64,000 bases of DNA. Origin: Mycolicibacterium komossense. GTDB taxonomy: Bacteria; Actinomycetota; Actinomycetes; Mycobacteriales; Mycobacteriaceae. The notes below the pieces were generated by a model that worked only from the letters and a program-made list of their open reading frames with translations, was not told the DNA's origin and ran no database searches. This document shows, one piece after another, positions 7,884-16,197 of this stretch. Both the position numbers and the translations under genes were made by a program. The stretch covers positions 62,509 through 126,508 of the forward strand of contig NZ_JACKTY010000033.1 in assembly GCF_025822605.1 (NCBI RefSeq), in the 5' to 3' direction. How positions within the stretch are numbered: position 1 is the first letter of the stretch; each line of letters opens with the position of its first letter.

Positions 7884-9092
7884 TCATGGGATGAGGCAAT
7901 CGGCCAGGGCGTCGAGCAGTCGGTGCACGTCGTCGGCGTTGTTGTACGGCGCGAGACCGATCCGGATTCCGCCGGACGCCTCCAGGCCCAGGTGCCGTGC
8001 TGCCTCGTAGGCGTAGAAGGACCCGGCCGGTGCATTGACACCGCGCTCGGCCAGAAATGCGCTGATCCGGGCGCAGTCGTGCCCGGCGAACGTGACGAGC
8101 AGCGTCGGGGTCCGCCGCTGCGCCCGGGAGTAGATGGTGGCGCCAGGAAGCCGACGCAGGGCCGCCTCGATCGTGTCGCGCAACCCGTCTTCATGCTGGG
8201 CCACAGCGGCCATCCCAGTCACCAATTGTTGGCGCCGGCCGCCGCCGGTATCGCCCAGTGCAGCAAGGAAATCCACGGCCGCCGTGGTACCGGCCATCAG
8301 CTCGTAGGGCAGGGTGCCAAGCTCGAACCGTTCCGGCACCTGATCCGTCGACGGCGCCAGCTTGTCCGGATGCAGCTGCGCCAGAATCTCTGGTCGGCCC
8401 GCCACCACTCCGCAATGCGGGCCGAGGAATTTGTAGGGCGAGCACGCGAAGAAATCGGCGCCGAGCTCGTCGACGTCGACAGCGTGGTGTGCGGTGTAGT
8501 GCACGCCGTCGACGTACAGCAGCGCCCCGGCGGCGTGGGTCACGGCGGCGATCGCCGGTATATCGGGCATCGTGCCGATCAGGTTGGACGCGGCAGTCAC
8601 CGCGACCAGCCGGGTGCGCGGGGAGAGCAGCGCTTCGATATTCGCCGCCGGCAGCTCGGCGGTCGAGGGATCGAACTCCGCCCAGCGGAGCACCATTCCC
8701 GCCCGCTGTGCGGCGATGACCCAGGGTCGGACGTTGGCGTCGTGGTCGAGCCGGGTGACGACGATCTCGTCGCCGGCCCGCCAGCCGGCCGCCAGGGTTC
8801 GGGAGAGCTCGAAGGTCAGCGAGGTCATGCTTCGACCGAAGATCACTCCGGCGGGGTCGGCGTTGAGCAGATCGCCCAGCGCACGCCGGCACTGCACGAC
8901 GGTCTCCTCGGCATTGTGCTCGGCTCTCGTCGTCACTCCACGGTTGGCCAACGGGCTCAGTAGTGTCGACCGGATGACGTCGGCGACGGTGTCGGGCGTC
9001 TGCGAGCCGCCGGGTCCGTCGAAATGGGCGGCGCCGCCGGCCAGCGCGGGGAAATGCGCGCGGAGCGCGTCGACATCGAGTGCGGGCAACAC
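7884..9092 (-). CDS. Cysteine desulfurase-like PLP enzyme (TIGR01976 type)
   Basis: A fold-type I PLP aminotransferase of the NifS/SufS group, 402 residues from GTG 9092. That start is preceded by AGGAGG at 10 bases; the open frame continues upstream to 9257 without a better site. Visible landmarks are 'FDGPGGSQTP' at the N-terminus, 'RLDHDANVRPW', 'VAVTAASNLIGTM', 'LYVDGVHYTAHH' (Asp binding the PLP ring) and 'CSPYKFLGPHCG' with the Schiff-base lysine. No iron-sulfur assembly genes are adjacent, so a role outside the main Suf system is likely. The exact substrate is unknown. Confidence 0.85.
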   Translation of the reverse strand: MLPALDVDALRAHFPALAGGAAHFDGPGGSQTPDTVADVIRSTLLSPLANRGVTTRAEHNAEETVVQCRRALGDLLNADPAGVIFGRSMTSLTFELSRTLAAGWRAGDEIVVTRLDHDANVRPWVIAAQRAGMVLRWAEFDPSTAELPAANIEALLSPRTRLVAVTAASNLIGTMPDIPAIAAVTHAAGALLYVDGVHYTAHHAVDVDELGADFFACSPYKFLGPHCGVVAGRPEILAQLHPDKLAPSTDQVPERFELGTLPYELMAGTTAAVDFLAALGDTGGGRRQQLVTGMAAVAQHEDGLRDTIEAALRRLPGATIYSRAQRRTPTLLVTFAGHDCARISAFLAERGVNAPAGSFYAYEAARHLGLEASGGIRIGLAPYNNADDVHRLLDALADCLIP

Positions 9093-9281
9093 AGAGATGA
9101 GGCCTCCTAGGGTTGGCTCCTTATCTACCATCGCAGGGGTGAGCCCGCCGGACACCGCCGCGAAGCAACTGCGTGACCTCACGCTGCTGCGCCGAGGGAC
9201 TACAGCGTCACCGAGGTCTACTTCGCTTTCGGCGCTCGTCGCTGGGTGTGTAAACATGATCAGGATTCAGGAGCTGCGCTG

Positions 9282-9650
9282 ATGGCAGAAGAATCGCCCT
9301 CGGAAAAGATCGACGCCCGAATCAAGGAGCTTGGGGATTGGCGCGGCGAGACGCTCGCAGCGCTGCGCGCGCTGATCAAGCAGGCCGACCCCGACGTGGT
9401 CGAGGAGTGGAAGTGGCGCGGCGTTCCGACGTGGTATCACGACGGAATGCTCTGCACCGGTGAGACGTACAAGGACTACGTCAAGGTGACGTTCGCCAAG
9501 GGCGCATCGCTGGACGATCCGAAGGGGTTGTTCAATTCCAGCCTCGGCGGAAACACGCGGCGTGCCATCGATTTTCGCAAAGACGACGCGGTCGACGAGA
9601 AGGCGTTCACGGCGCTGATTCGGGCCGCCGTCGAACTCAATACCCGATGA
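9282..9650 (+). CDS. DUF1801 (YdhG-like) domain protein
   Basis: A 122-residue cytosolic protein. ATG 9282 follows AGGAG. The DUF1801 features are 'LRALIKQADPDVVEEWKWRGVPTWYHDGMLCTGETYKDYVKVTFAKGA' in order and 'LFNSSLGGNTRRAIDFRKDD'. The fold is known from structures; the function is not. It is divergent from the cysteine-desulfurase-like gene. Confidence 0.85.
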   Translation: MAEESPSEKIDARIKELGDWRGETLAALRALIKQADPDVVEEWKWRGVPTWYHDGMLCTGETYKDYVKVTFAKGASLDDPKGLFNSSLGGNTRRAIDFRKDDAVDEKAFTALIRAAVELNTR

Positions 9651-9857
9651 CCTCGAAGCTGTTGTTCTACTGCGCTTTTCAGCTGGCCGGGGCGGCGTTG
9701 TCAGGGTCTGGATGCTCTGCGTCGAGTCAGGTGTACTGTCCACCGGTGGTCAGCCCACGCCAGCGCGGCCCCGCGCCGCCTCGATGAATTGGACGGCGAC
9801 CGTACGAGAATCCCACAACCGTCACGGTCGGTACGGCATCAGTCCTAGTGTTGACGG

Positions 9858-10946
9858 GTGGACTTGGAGCTGAACCGTAAGGACCTGCACGACACCCGCT
9901 TGGTCGACCGCGACCCGCCGGTTCCCCAGAGCGGCGAGGCGTTACTCCGGATCGAGTCGTTCGGCCTGACCTCGAACAACATCACCTACGCCGTGTTCGG
10001 CGACGCGATGAACTACTGGGAATTCTTCCCGGCGTCCGACCCGGGCTGGGGCAAGCTGAACGTCTGGGGTTATGCCCACGTCGAAGAATCCCGCCATCCT
10101 GACTTGGTTGCGGGGATGCGGGTGTACGGCTACCTGCCGTGTGCGAGCCACCTGCTGGTGGTCCCCGGCCGCGTCGACACCAAGGGTTTCATCGACGCTG
10201 CCCCGCACCGGGCGGGGCTGCCCTCGGCGTACCAGGCCTACCGCAATATCGAGACCGACCCGGTCTACTCAGCCGACCGCGAGGCGGAACACACCCTGTT
10301 CTTCCCGCTTTTCTATACGTCCTTCCTGATCGACGACTTCCTGGCGGACAACTTCCTGGAAGGCAAACCGTTCTTCGGCGCGGACACCATCGTGATCTCC
10401 AGTGCTTCATCGAAGACCGCGATCATCGCGGCCTACCTGCTGGCCAGGCGCGACGACATCCGGGTCGTGGGACTGACGTCTGCGGGGAACCGCGAATTCG
10501 TCGAGGGGTTGAAGGTATACGACGCGGTGTACCTCTACGGCGACGTCGCACGGCTACCCGGTGAGCGTGCTGTCTACGTCGACGTCTCCGGGGACGGCCG
10601 GATCCGCAGCGACGTCCACGCCCGTTACGACGAGCGGTTGGCCCACAGCGCCGCGGTCGGGGTGACCCACTGGACCCAGATGGCCCCCGGGGCGGGCGAC
10701 CTGGCGGGCCCGAAACCGACGTTCTTCTTCGCTCCCGACCGGATCACCAAACGCGGGGCCGACTGGGGGACCGCACAACTCGACCAGAAGGTCGCCGACG
10801 CGTGGATTCCGTTTGCGCAATGGGCATCCGGTTGGCTGCGGGTTGAGGAGATCTCGACCGACACCGAGATCCAGCGGGCCTATCTCGAGCTACTGGACGG
10901 CAAACTCGACCCGGCAATGGGGACGATCAGTCGAATGCTCCCTTGA
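9858..10946 (+). CDS. DUF2855 family protein (MDR-like oxidoreductase fold)
   Basis: A 362-residue protein. It has the DUF2855 features: 'ALLRIESFGLTSNNITYAVFGDAMNYW', 'GWGKLNVWGYAHV', and a mid-region TIVISSASSKTAIIAAYLL resembling the nucleotide-binding part of medium-chain dehydrogenases. The classical zinc ligands are absent. The family is thought to be quinone-reductase-like but is not characterised. It is a single gene with a ~200-base non-coding leader (9651-9857) in which I see no structure. Confidence 0.8.
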   Translation: MDLELNRKDLHDTRLVDRDPPVPQSGEALLRIESFGLTSNNITYAVFGDAMNYWEFFPASDPGWGKLNVWGYAHVEESRHPDLVAGMRVYGYLPCASHLLVVPGRVDTKGFIDAAPHRAGLPSAYQAYRNIETDPVYSADREAEHTLFFPLFYTSFLIDDFLADNFLEGKPFFGADTIVISSASSKTAIIAAYLLARRDDIRVVGLTSAGNREFVEGLKVYDAVYLYGDVARLPGERAVYVDVSGDGRIRSDVHARYDERLAHSAAVGVTHWTQMAPGAGDLAGPKPTFFFAPDRITKRGADWGTAQLDQKVADAWIPFAQWASGWLRVEEISTDTEIQRAYLELLDGKLDPAMGTISRMLP

Positions 10947-11039
10947 CGACCAACGCCCGTAAGCCTTTTCGGTTCAGCCTGCCACCGACCGGGTAAGAAT
11001 CTGGAGCCGGACAGCTGGGGAAACCATCCGTTAGCCCAG

Positions 11040-11468
11040 CTAGCCCGTCTGTCGTGCGCGGTTGCGTGTCCCGTCGGTGCGGGCACGCTGGCTGTGAACC
11101 GATTGACGTTCTTCGAAATCGTAGCCGGCGGCAGAGCGCAGGATGTCGTTGTCTTCCTGGAGTGCTTTGTTGTTGTCCCGCAAGGCTTCGTTGGCGTCAC
11201 GCAGGTCGAGGATGCGGGCGACACCTGCGAGGTTCACTCCGTCGGCAACGAGTGCAGCGATGCGCCGGATGAGGGTGATGTCGTCGGCGCTGAAGCGTCG
11301 CGTCCCGCCCTTGCTGCGCTGAGGGGCCAGTAGGCCCTGGCGCTCCCAGAGCCGCAGTGTCTGTACGGGGATGTCAGTCAATTCCGAAGCCACCGAGATG
11401 CCGTACACCGCGTGGCTCAGCGCAGGCCGTTCGCCTTCATGGCGACGGTCGTCTGTCCGGTCGGTCAT
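11040..11468 (-). CDS. MerR/HspR-like transcription regulator
   Basis: The HTH and wing (residues ~20-90) read 'YGISVASELTDIPVQTLRLWERQGLLAPQRSKGGTRRFSADDITLIRRI', as in HspR-type MerR regulators. A helix with DANEALRDNNKALQEDNDILR follows, a predicted coiled coil for dimerisation. The basic tail ends TRNRARQTG. No dnaK or clpB is adjacent, so it is not the classic hspR. ATG 11468 is preferred over the upstream ATG of the frame. It is divergent from the glycosidase, separated by an AT-rich ~200-base region that may hold its operator. Confidence 0.8.
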   Translation of the reverse strand: MTDRTDDRRHEGERPALSHAVYGISVASELTDIPVQTLRLWERQGLLAPQRSKGGTRRFSADDITLIRRIAALVADGVNLAGVARILDLRDANEALRDNNKALQEDNDILRSAAGYDFEERQSVHSQRARTDGTRNRARQTG

Positions 11469-11666
11469 AGACGGCATTCTATGGGCTACACCGACCAAAA
11501 TCATCAATTAGAGATTGCGAATGTCTTCCGATGCTGATAAAACAAATCTGCATCGTGAGCTAGAGGTTTTCGACGAGTGGATTGTAGAAAATCGGACGTC
11601 AGTCCGAAGTTTGTGTGCGGGTGCGGCATCTGACCTTCTCTACAGGCATCGACAATCTGGGGGACC

Positions 11667-12863
11667 ATGAACCGTCGGGCATGCGTTGCTGCCCTGGTCG
11701 CGGTAGTTGTCGCGGCAGGGGCCTACGCCTGGGGCTCCAATTCAGGGCTGCCCGACGCTCACGCCACGGATTCGGACCAGGTGTCGAGTGCGCCCATCGC
11801 AAGGGTGCAAGTCGGTTCAGGCCCGGTGGCCCTCCCCGCGACAGCGGGACCGCGGGTCAGCGTCGTCAACGGTGCGCTCACTCTCGACGGGAACCCGTGG
11901 TGGCCGACTGGTTTCAACGCCTATGAACTCGGCACCAACTGGGATGTGAACAAGGGCTGCGGAGCCCAGGTCGACCTCGACGACTACTTTGGCTCACTGC
12001 CGCCACATTCGGTCACCCGATTCGATGCCTTTGCCGCACTCGCCACCAATAAGCACAGCGGGGCGCAGGATTTCCGCGCCCTCGATGCGGTGTTCGTCAC
12101 TGCTGCACGTCATGACCAGCTTGTTATCGCGGTGCTCAGTTCCGGCGAAGGCGCCTGCGGGGACGGTGGGTTCAAAGATCACGACTGGTTCGCCGGCGGC
12201 TGGCAAGGCATCCAGGCAGCGTCGTCGTATGCACGATGGCTCGACACCGCTGTCGCCCGGTGGCACAACTCGCCGGCACTGGCAGGCTGGGAACTCGTCG
12301 GCGAGCCCGAAACGGGCATCTGTCTCGACACCACATGCCAGTGGCAGCAGCGCATCTGCCCCGCCGACGCAGCAGCCACCCTGCGGTCGTTCTTCGATAC
12401 CGCAGGCAGTCGACTTCGCGCTCGCGATGCGTACACCCCGATCTGGGCGGGGTTGGCCGGTGGCGGCCAATGCGGAACCGCAGGCGATGACTACGCGCTG
12501 GTCGCCGGTTCACCGTCGATCGACGTTCTCGATGTCCACGATTACGGGCCGGCCGGGGTGCTGCTCCCCGGTGACCAGTACAACGGCGTGGAACGACGCC
12601 TGCAACAAGCCAAATCGGTCGGCAAGCCACTTGTCATCGGCGAATTGGGGCAACCGGCCGGCTCGTGCGGATCGCTGGACGAGCGTGCTTCCTTCCTGAC
12701 ACAGAAGGTGCAAGCCCAGCGCCAGGCCGGGTCGGCGGGGGCCATCCTGTGGAACTACGTGCCCGATCCCCGGTCAGAAGAATGCACGATGGACATCGGA
12801 CCTCAAGACCCCCTGTTCGCTGCACTATCCAAGTCCCCCAATGGGATCCGCTATACCGGTTAG
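11667..12863 (+). CDS. Secreted GH5-like (clan A) glycoside hydrolase
   Basis: A 398-residue exported protein: signal or anchor segment at residues 5-22, then a short linker. The catalytic domain begins 'LTLDGNPWWPTGFNAYEL', typical of cellulase/mannanase-like TIM barrels. The probable acid/base Glu is in AGWELVGEPE (~residue 213) and the nucleophile Glu in VIGELGQP (~330). 'DVLDVHDYG' supplies the usual His/Tyr near the active site. Several cysteines fit an extracytoplasmic location. The substrate is probably a beta-linked polysaccharide, of host plant or cell-envelope origin, but this cannot be read from the sequence. The small membrane gene follows 12 bases downstream. Confidence 0.75.
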   Translation: MNRRACVAALVAVVVAAGAYAWGSNSGLPDAHATDSDQVSSAPIARVQVGSGPVALPATAGPRVSVVNGALTLDGNPWWPTGFNAYELGTNWDVNKGCGAQVDLDDYFGSLPPHSVTRFDAFAALATNKHSGAQDFRALDAVFVTAARHDQLVIAVLSSGEGACGDGGFKDHDWFAGGWQGIQAASSYARWLDTAVARWHNSPALAGWELVGEPETGICLDTTCQWQQRICPADAAATLRSFFDTAGSRLRARDAYTPIWAGLAGGGQCGTAGDDYALVAGSPSIDVLDVHDYGPAGVLLPGDQYNGVERRLQQAKSVGKPLVIGELGQPAGSCGSLDERASFLTQKVQAQRQAGSAGAILWNYVPDPRSEECTMDIGPQDPLFAALSKSPNGIRYTG

Positions 12864-12875
12864 ATAGGGACGCTC

Positions 12876-13118
12876 ATGTTCTCAGCTGCGATGATGTACT
12901 TGCTCGGTGTCGTGGTGTCCTCCCTTGCCTTTGCCAATTCCACACCAAGCTGGCTGCGGGACGGCAACGGCGATCGTGCGTCAGACCCGTCGGCGGTTCT
13001 CGTTGCCGGCCTGCTCTGGCCGCTGCTGCTGGTTGGGGCCGCCCACTTTCTCACGGCGGTTTACCTGCACAAGGTGGAGGTCCACAGGACGGTGCTTTCC
13101 CCGCCCAACGGTGTCTAG
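12876..13118 (+). CDS. Small two-helix membrane protein
   Basis: An 80-residue protein with hydrophobic segments at ~5-21 and ~42-62 separated by a polar, Asp-rich loop. It ends in a short basic tail. It starts 12 bases after the glycosidase and is probably co-transcribed with it. No family recognised. Confidence 0.6.
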   Translation: MFSAAMMYLLGVVVSSLAFANSTPSWLRDGNGDRASDPSAVLVAGLLWPLLLVGAAHFLTAVYLHKVEVHRTVLSPPNGV

Positions 13119-13191
13119 TCAGAGCACGCACAGCGTCGCCGCAGTCACGTGATTTCGGTGTTTCGGGGCGCTCGCCAGTACCCTTTCCTGC

Positions 13192-14622
13192 GTGAATGCT
13201 ATCGATCCAGACAAACTCAGTACCTGCCTGCAGGTGCTGTCAGAGGTCGGGTCGCTGCCTCCTGAACACCCCGATGCCGTGGCGGTCCGGCTGGCAACGG
13301 CCGGCATCTTCAAATCGGTGAAGAAGGCCCGCAGGCACGCGAAACGAGATGCGATCTCGGCCGCCGACCGGGCCGTCGTGGCGACCACCGCGACCGGCGC
13401 CCCCGGCCGCATCGACGACGAAACCCAGGGCCTGCCGCTGGTGTCGAACGCCGTTGGGGCCTCGGCGGGCACCCTGATCCGGTCGCGGGCCTGCTACGTA
13501 TGCAAGACCCACTACACCGTCGTCGATGCGTTCTACCACCAGCTCTGCCCCGACTGCGCGGCGCTCAACCGGGCCAAACGCGACGCCCGAACCGACCTGA
13601 CCGGCCGGACGGCCCTGCTCACGGGTGGTCGCGCGAAGATCGGTATGTATATCGCGCTGCGTCTGCTGCGCGATGGCGCGAACACCACGATCACCACCCG
13701 CTTTCCGAACGACGCCGTGCGCCGCTTCGCCGCGATGCCCGACAGTGCCGACTGGCTGCACCGGCTGCGCGTGGTGGGTATCGACCTGCGGGACCCGGCG
13801 CAGGCCGTCGCGCTGGCCGACACGGTGGCCGCGCAGGGGCCGTTGGACATCCTGATCAACAACGCCGCCCAGACGGTCCGGCGGGCGCCGGGCTCCTATT
13901 CGGCGTTGGTCGAAGCGGAACGCACCCCGCCGCCCGAGCTCACCTCGGGGTTGGTGGACGTCATCGCTTTCGACCACGTCAGCGACGCACACCCGGCGGC
14001 GCTGGCCGGCAGCCTCGCCGAACACCAGACCCCGCACGCGTTGACCGAACTGGCGCTGACCGCCCGTAGCGCGTCGCCTGACCGGATCGCGGCGGGTATC
14101 GCCATCGACGCGGGTGGCCTGCTACCGGACACCGCCTCGGTGAACAGCTGGACCCAACGCGTGGACGAGGTCGACGCGATGGAACTGCTCGAGGTGCAGC
14201 TGTGTAATCAGACGGCGCCGTTCATCCTGGTCAGCCGGTTGCGCCGGGCGATGGCCGCCTCACCCGCGCGACGGAAGTACGTGGTGAACGTGTCGGCAAT
14301 GGAAGGTCAATTCAGTCGCCGCTACAAGGGGCCGGGTCACCCGCATACCAACATGGCCAAGGCCGCGCTGAACATGCTCACCCGGACCAGTGCGGGCGAA
14401 ATGCTAGAACAGGACGGCATTTTGATGACCGCCGTCGACACCGGCTGGATCACCGACGAGCGTCCGCATCCGACCAAGATGAGGTTGGCGGACGAGGGTT
14501 TTCACGCTCCGCTCGATCTCGTCGATGGTGCTGCCCGCGTGTATGACCCGATCGTCCGCGGCGAGGCCGGCGAGGACGTACACGGCTGTTTCCTCAAGGA
14601 CTATTCACCAAGCAACTGGTGA
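13192..14622 (+). CDS. Atypical SDR oxidoreductase with N-terminal zinc-ribbon-like segment
   Basis: A 476-residue protein. Residues ~1-95 are helical and basic. Residues ~98-125 hold two Cys pairs, ACYVCKTHY and LCPDCAA, likely a small zinc site. The Rossmann SDR domain follows: LLTGGRAKIGMYIAL is the dinucleotide motif and ILINNAAQT the NNAG equivalent. Near the active site the serine motif VNVSAMEG is present, but in the segment 'PGHPHTNMAKAALNM' the lysine is kept while the tyrosine of YxxxK is replaced by Thr. The enzyme is therefore catalytically unusual. The length is roughly double a classical SDR. Substrate unknown. Confidence 0.8.
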   Translation: MNAIDPDKLSTCLQVLSEVGSLPPEHPDAVAVRLATAGIFKSVKKARRHAKRDAISAADRAVVATTATGAPGRIDDETQGLPLVSNAVGASAGTLIRSRACYVCKTHYTVVDAFYHQLCPDCAALNRAKRDARTDLTGRTALLTGGRAKIGMYIALRLLRDGANTTITTRFPNDAVRRFAAMPDSADWLHRLRVVGIDLRDPAQAVALADTVAAQGPLDILINNAAQTVRRAPGSYSALVEAERTPPPELTSGLVDVIAFDHVSDAHPAALAGSLAEHQTPHALTELALTARSASPDRIAAGIAIDAGGLLPDTASVNSWTQRVDEVDAMELLEVQLCNQTAPFILVSRLRRAMAASPARRKYVVNVSAMEGQFSRRYKGPGHPHTNMAKAALNMLTRTSAGEMLEQDGILMTAVDTGWITDERPHPTKMRLADEGFHAPLDLVDGAARVYDPIVRGEAGEDVHGCFLKDYSPSNW

Positions 14623-14653
14623 GAGCGCGGGGCGCCCCGCACCCTGGCTCAGG

Positions 14654-15262
14654 TCAGCCGTTGGTCAGGCGGACATGACCTGGTGTCCCAGGATCGAAGC
14701 GGTAGCCGTGCCCGCGAACCGTGGTCAGTACGTGAGCGTGCTCGCCGAGTTTGGCCCGCAAGCGACGGATGTGGGTGTCGACGGTCCGGTCGGAGATATC
14801 TGCGTGGCCTGCGTGCCGATCCCGCCACACGTGCGCGAGCAGCGTTTCCCTGGACACCGTCCGGTGCGGTATCCGGGCCAGATAGGCCAGCAGCGCGAAC
14901 TCCCGGTAGGCGAGCCGTAGCGGGTATCCGTCGATGCTGACGCGACGGTTCGCCAGGTCGATGACCAGGCCGGTCGGGCGATCCGCAACGAGCGGTTCCT
15001 GGCGTTGCGCACCGAGTGCCGACGTGACCGCCTTCTGCGCGCGCACCCCGGGCAACCACTGCGAGATCAGCGTGCCGAACTCATCGGCCAGGCGCATCGC
15101 TTCAGGCGCCGAGTCCGACAGGCCCGGCGGCACCTCGATGACCAGGACGATCTGCACGGCGGTTCCGGGCGCGTCGCCCGGTTCGGGCACAGCTTGGTAC
15201 ACGCCCACCACTGTCCGGGGCCAACGGTAAGAGGTACACCGTTTGCGTCGTCCTGAGCGCAA
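14654..15262 (-). CDS. OmpR/PhoB-type winged-helix regulator without receiver domain
   Basis: Residues ~110-195 are an OmpR-type DNA-binding domain: 'RVSIDGYPLRLAYREFALLAYLARIPHRTVSRETLL', 'RTVDTHIRRLRAKLG' (recognition helix) and 'VLTTVRGHGYRFDP'. The ~100 residues before it contain a beta strand 'VQIVLVIEVPPG' and no phosphoacceptor pattern, so this is not a normal response regulator. The open frame starts with TTG at 15262, directly behind the upstream stop codon. GTG codons at 'VVGVYQ' (~15211) are also possible starts. The tight spacing suggests co-transcription with the substrate-binding protein gene. Confidence 0.75.
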   Translation of the reverse strand: MRSGRRKRCTSYRWPRTVVGVYQAVPEPGDAPGTAVQIVLVIEVPPGLSDSAPEAMRLADEFGTLISQWLPGVRAQKAVTSALGAQRQEPLVADRPTGLVIDLANRRVSIDGYPLRLAYREFALLAYLARIPHRTVSRETLLAHVWRDRHAGHADISDRTVDTHIRRLRAKLGEHAHVLTTVRGHGYRFDPGTPGHVRLTNG

Positions 15263-16069
15263 TCAGAACGCGGCGACCACTTGTCCGCGGTAGGCCGCGT
15301 CGATGAAGTCCCGGGTCGACGGGGACTGCAGTGCTGCCGCCAGGGCACGGATCTCGGGGCTTTCGCGGCGTTCGGGTCGGGTCACGAGGTACTCCGCGTA
15401 CGCGGGGTTGCCGCGGTCGCAGTACAGCGCGGTACCGGTGTCGACCCCCAGGCCCATCGCCTGGTTTCCGAACAGGAACACGATGTCGAAATCGTCGCGT
15501 ACCCGGGCCAACTGGGCGCTGCTGACTTTCTTGAGCACCAGGCCGTAGGGATTCGACCGGATGTCGAGAACCGACGCCGGCGTCTCGGGATCGACCGGGC
15601 ATTCGATGAGACCGAGATCGGCGAGCATTGCCAATGATCGCGACACGTTGACCGGGTCGGCGGGTAGCGCGATCTCGGCGTGGTTCGGGATGGCATCGAG
15701 ATCGCCGATGTGGGTGGAGTAAAGGCCGAACGGTTCGATGTGCACCGGCACGATCGGGACCAGGTTCGCTCGGCTACGGCGGTTGAAATCGTCGAGGAAC
15801 GGCAGGTACTGGAAGAAATTGGCGTCCAGGCGACCGTCGACGAGGAGATCATTGGGTTCGTCGAACGTCTCGAAGATCTCGATCTGAAGATCGAAGTCGC
15901 GCTCGGCCAGGATGTCACGCACGTGGTTGAGGATCTCGGCATGTGGAACCGGCGTCGCGCCGACCCGCACGGGCGTCTTGCCCAGGCCGGTGACGGCGCG
16001 AAGCGAACTGCTCACTGCGCGAACACTACCGGCGTTCTCCGAGATCGCAACGGCTGGAGGCGACTCCAC
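15263..16069 (-). CDS. NlpA/MetQ-like substrate-binding protein
   Basis: The fold of methionine-type binding proteins is visible from 'VRVGATPVPHAEILNHVRDIL' through 'DANFFQYLPFLDDFN', 'HIEPFGLYSTHIGDLDAIPNHAEIALPADPVNVSRSLAML' and 'SPSTRDFIDAAYRG'. In characterised members this protein delivers D/L-methionine to an ABC permease. Here the N-terminus has neither a hydrophobic signal nor a lipobox cysteine, and no permease or ATPase gene is adjacent. GTG 16015 is an alternative start. It is divergent from the glutamine-synthetase-like gene, which suggests a shared pathway. Confidence 0.8.
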   Translation of the reverse strand: MESPPAVAISENAGSVRAVSSSLRAVTGLGKTPVRVGATPVPHAEILNHVRDILAERDFDLQIEIFETFDEPNDLLVDGRLDANFFQYLPFLDDFNRRSRANLVPIVPVHIEPFGLYSTHIGDLDAIPNHAEIALPADPVNVSRSLAMLADLGLIECPVDPETPASVLDIRSNPYGLVLKKVSSAQLARVRDDFDIVFLFGNQAMGLGVDTGTALYCDRGNPAYAEYLVTRPERRESPEIRALAAALQSPSTRDFIDAAYRGQVVAAF

Positions 16070-16197
16070 TGGGGTCCGAATGTGTCCAATTGTGTCGTCC
16101 TATCGCTCACGGTGACTTCAGATGTGGCCCGGTGACGTGCCGCGGCCCTAAGGTGCCTCATGCCCATCGCCAGCCGACTCGGTAAAGACGACCGCTG

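Noticed and set aside
14627..14640. GCGGGGCGCCCCGC palindrome after the SDR gene
   Set aside because: Fully palindromic without a loop or T-run; too short and too GC-biased to call a terminator or operator.
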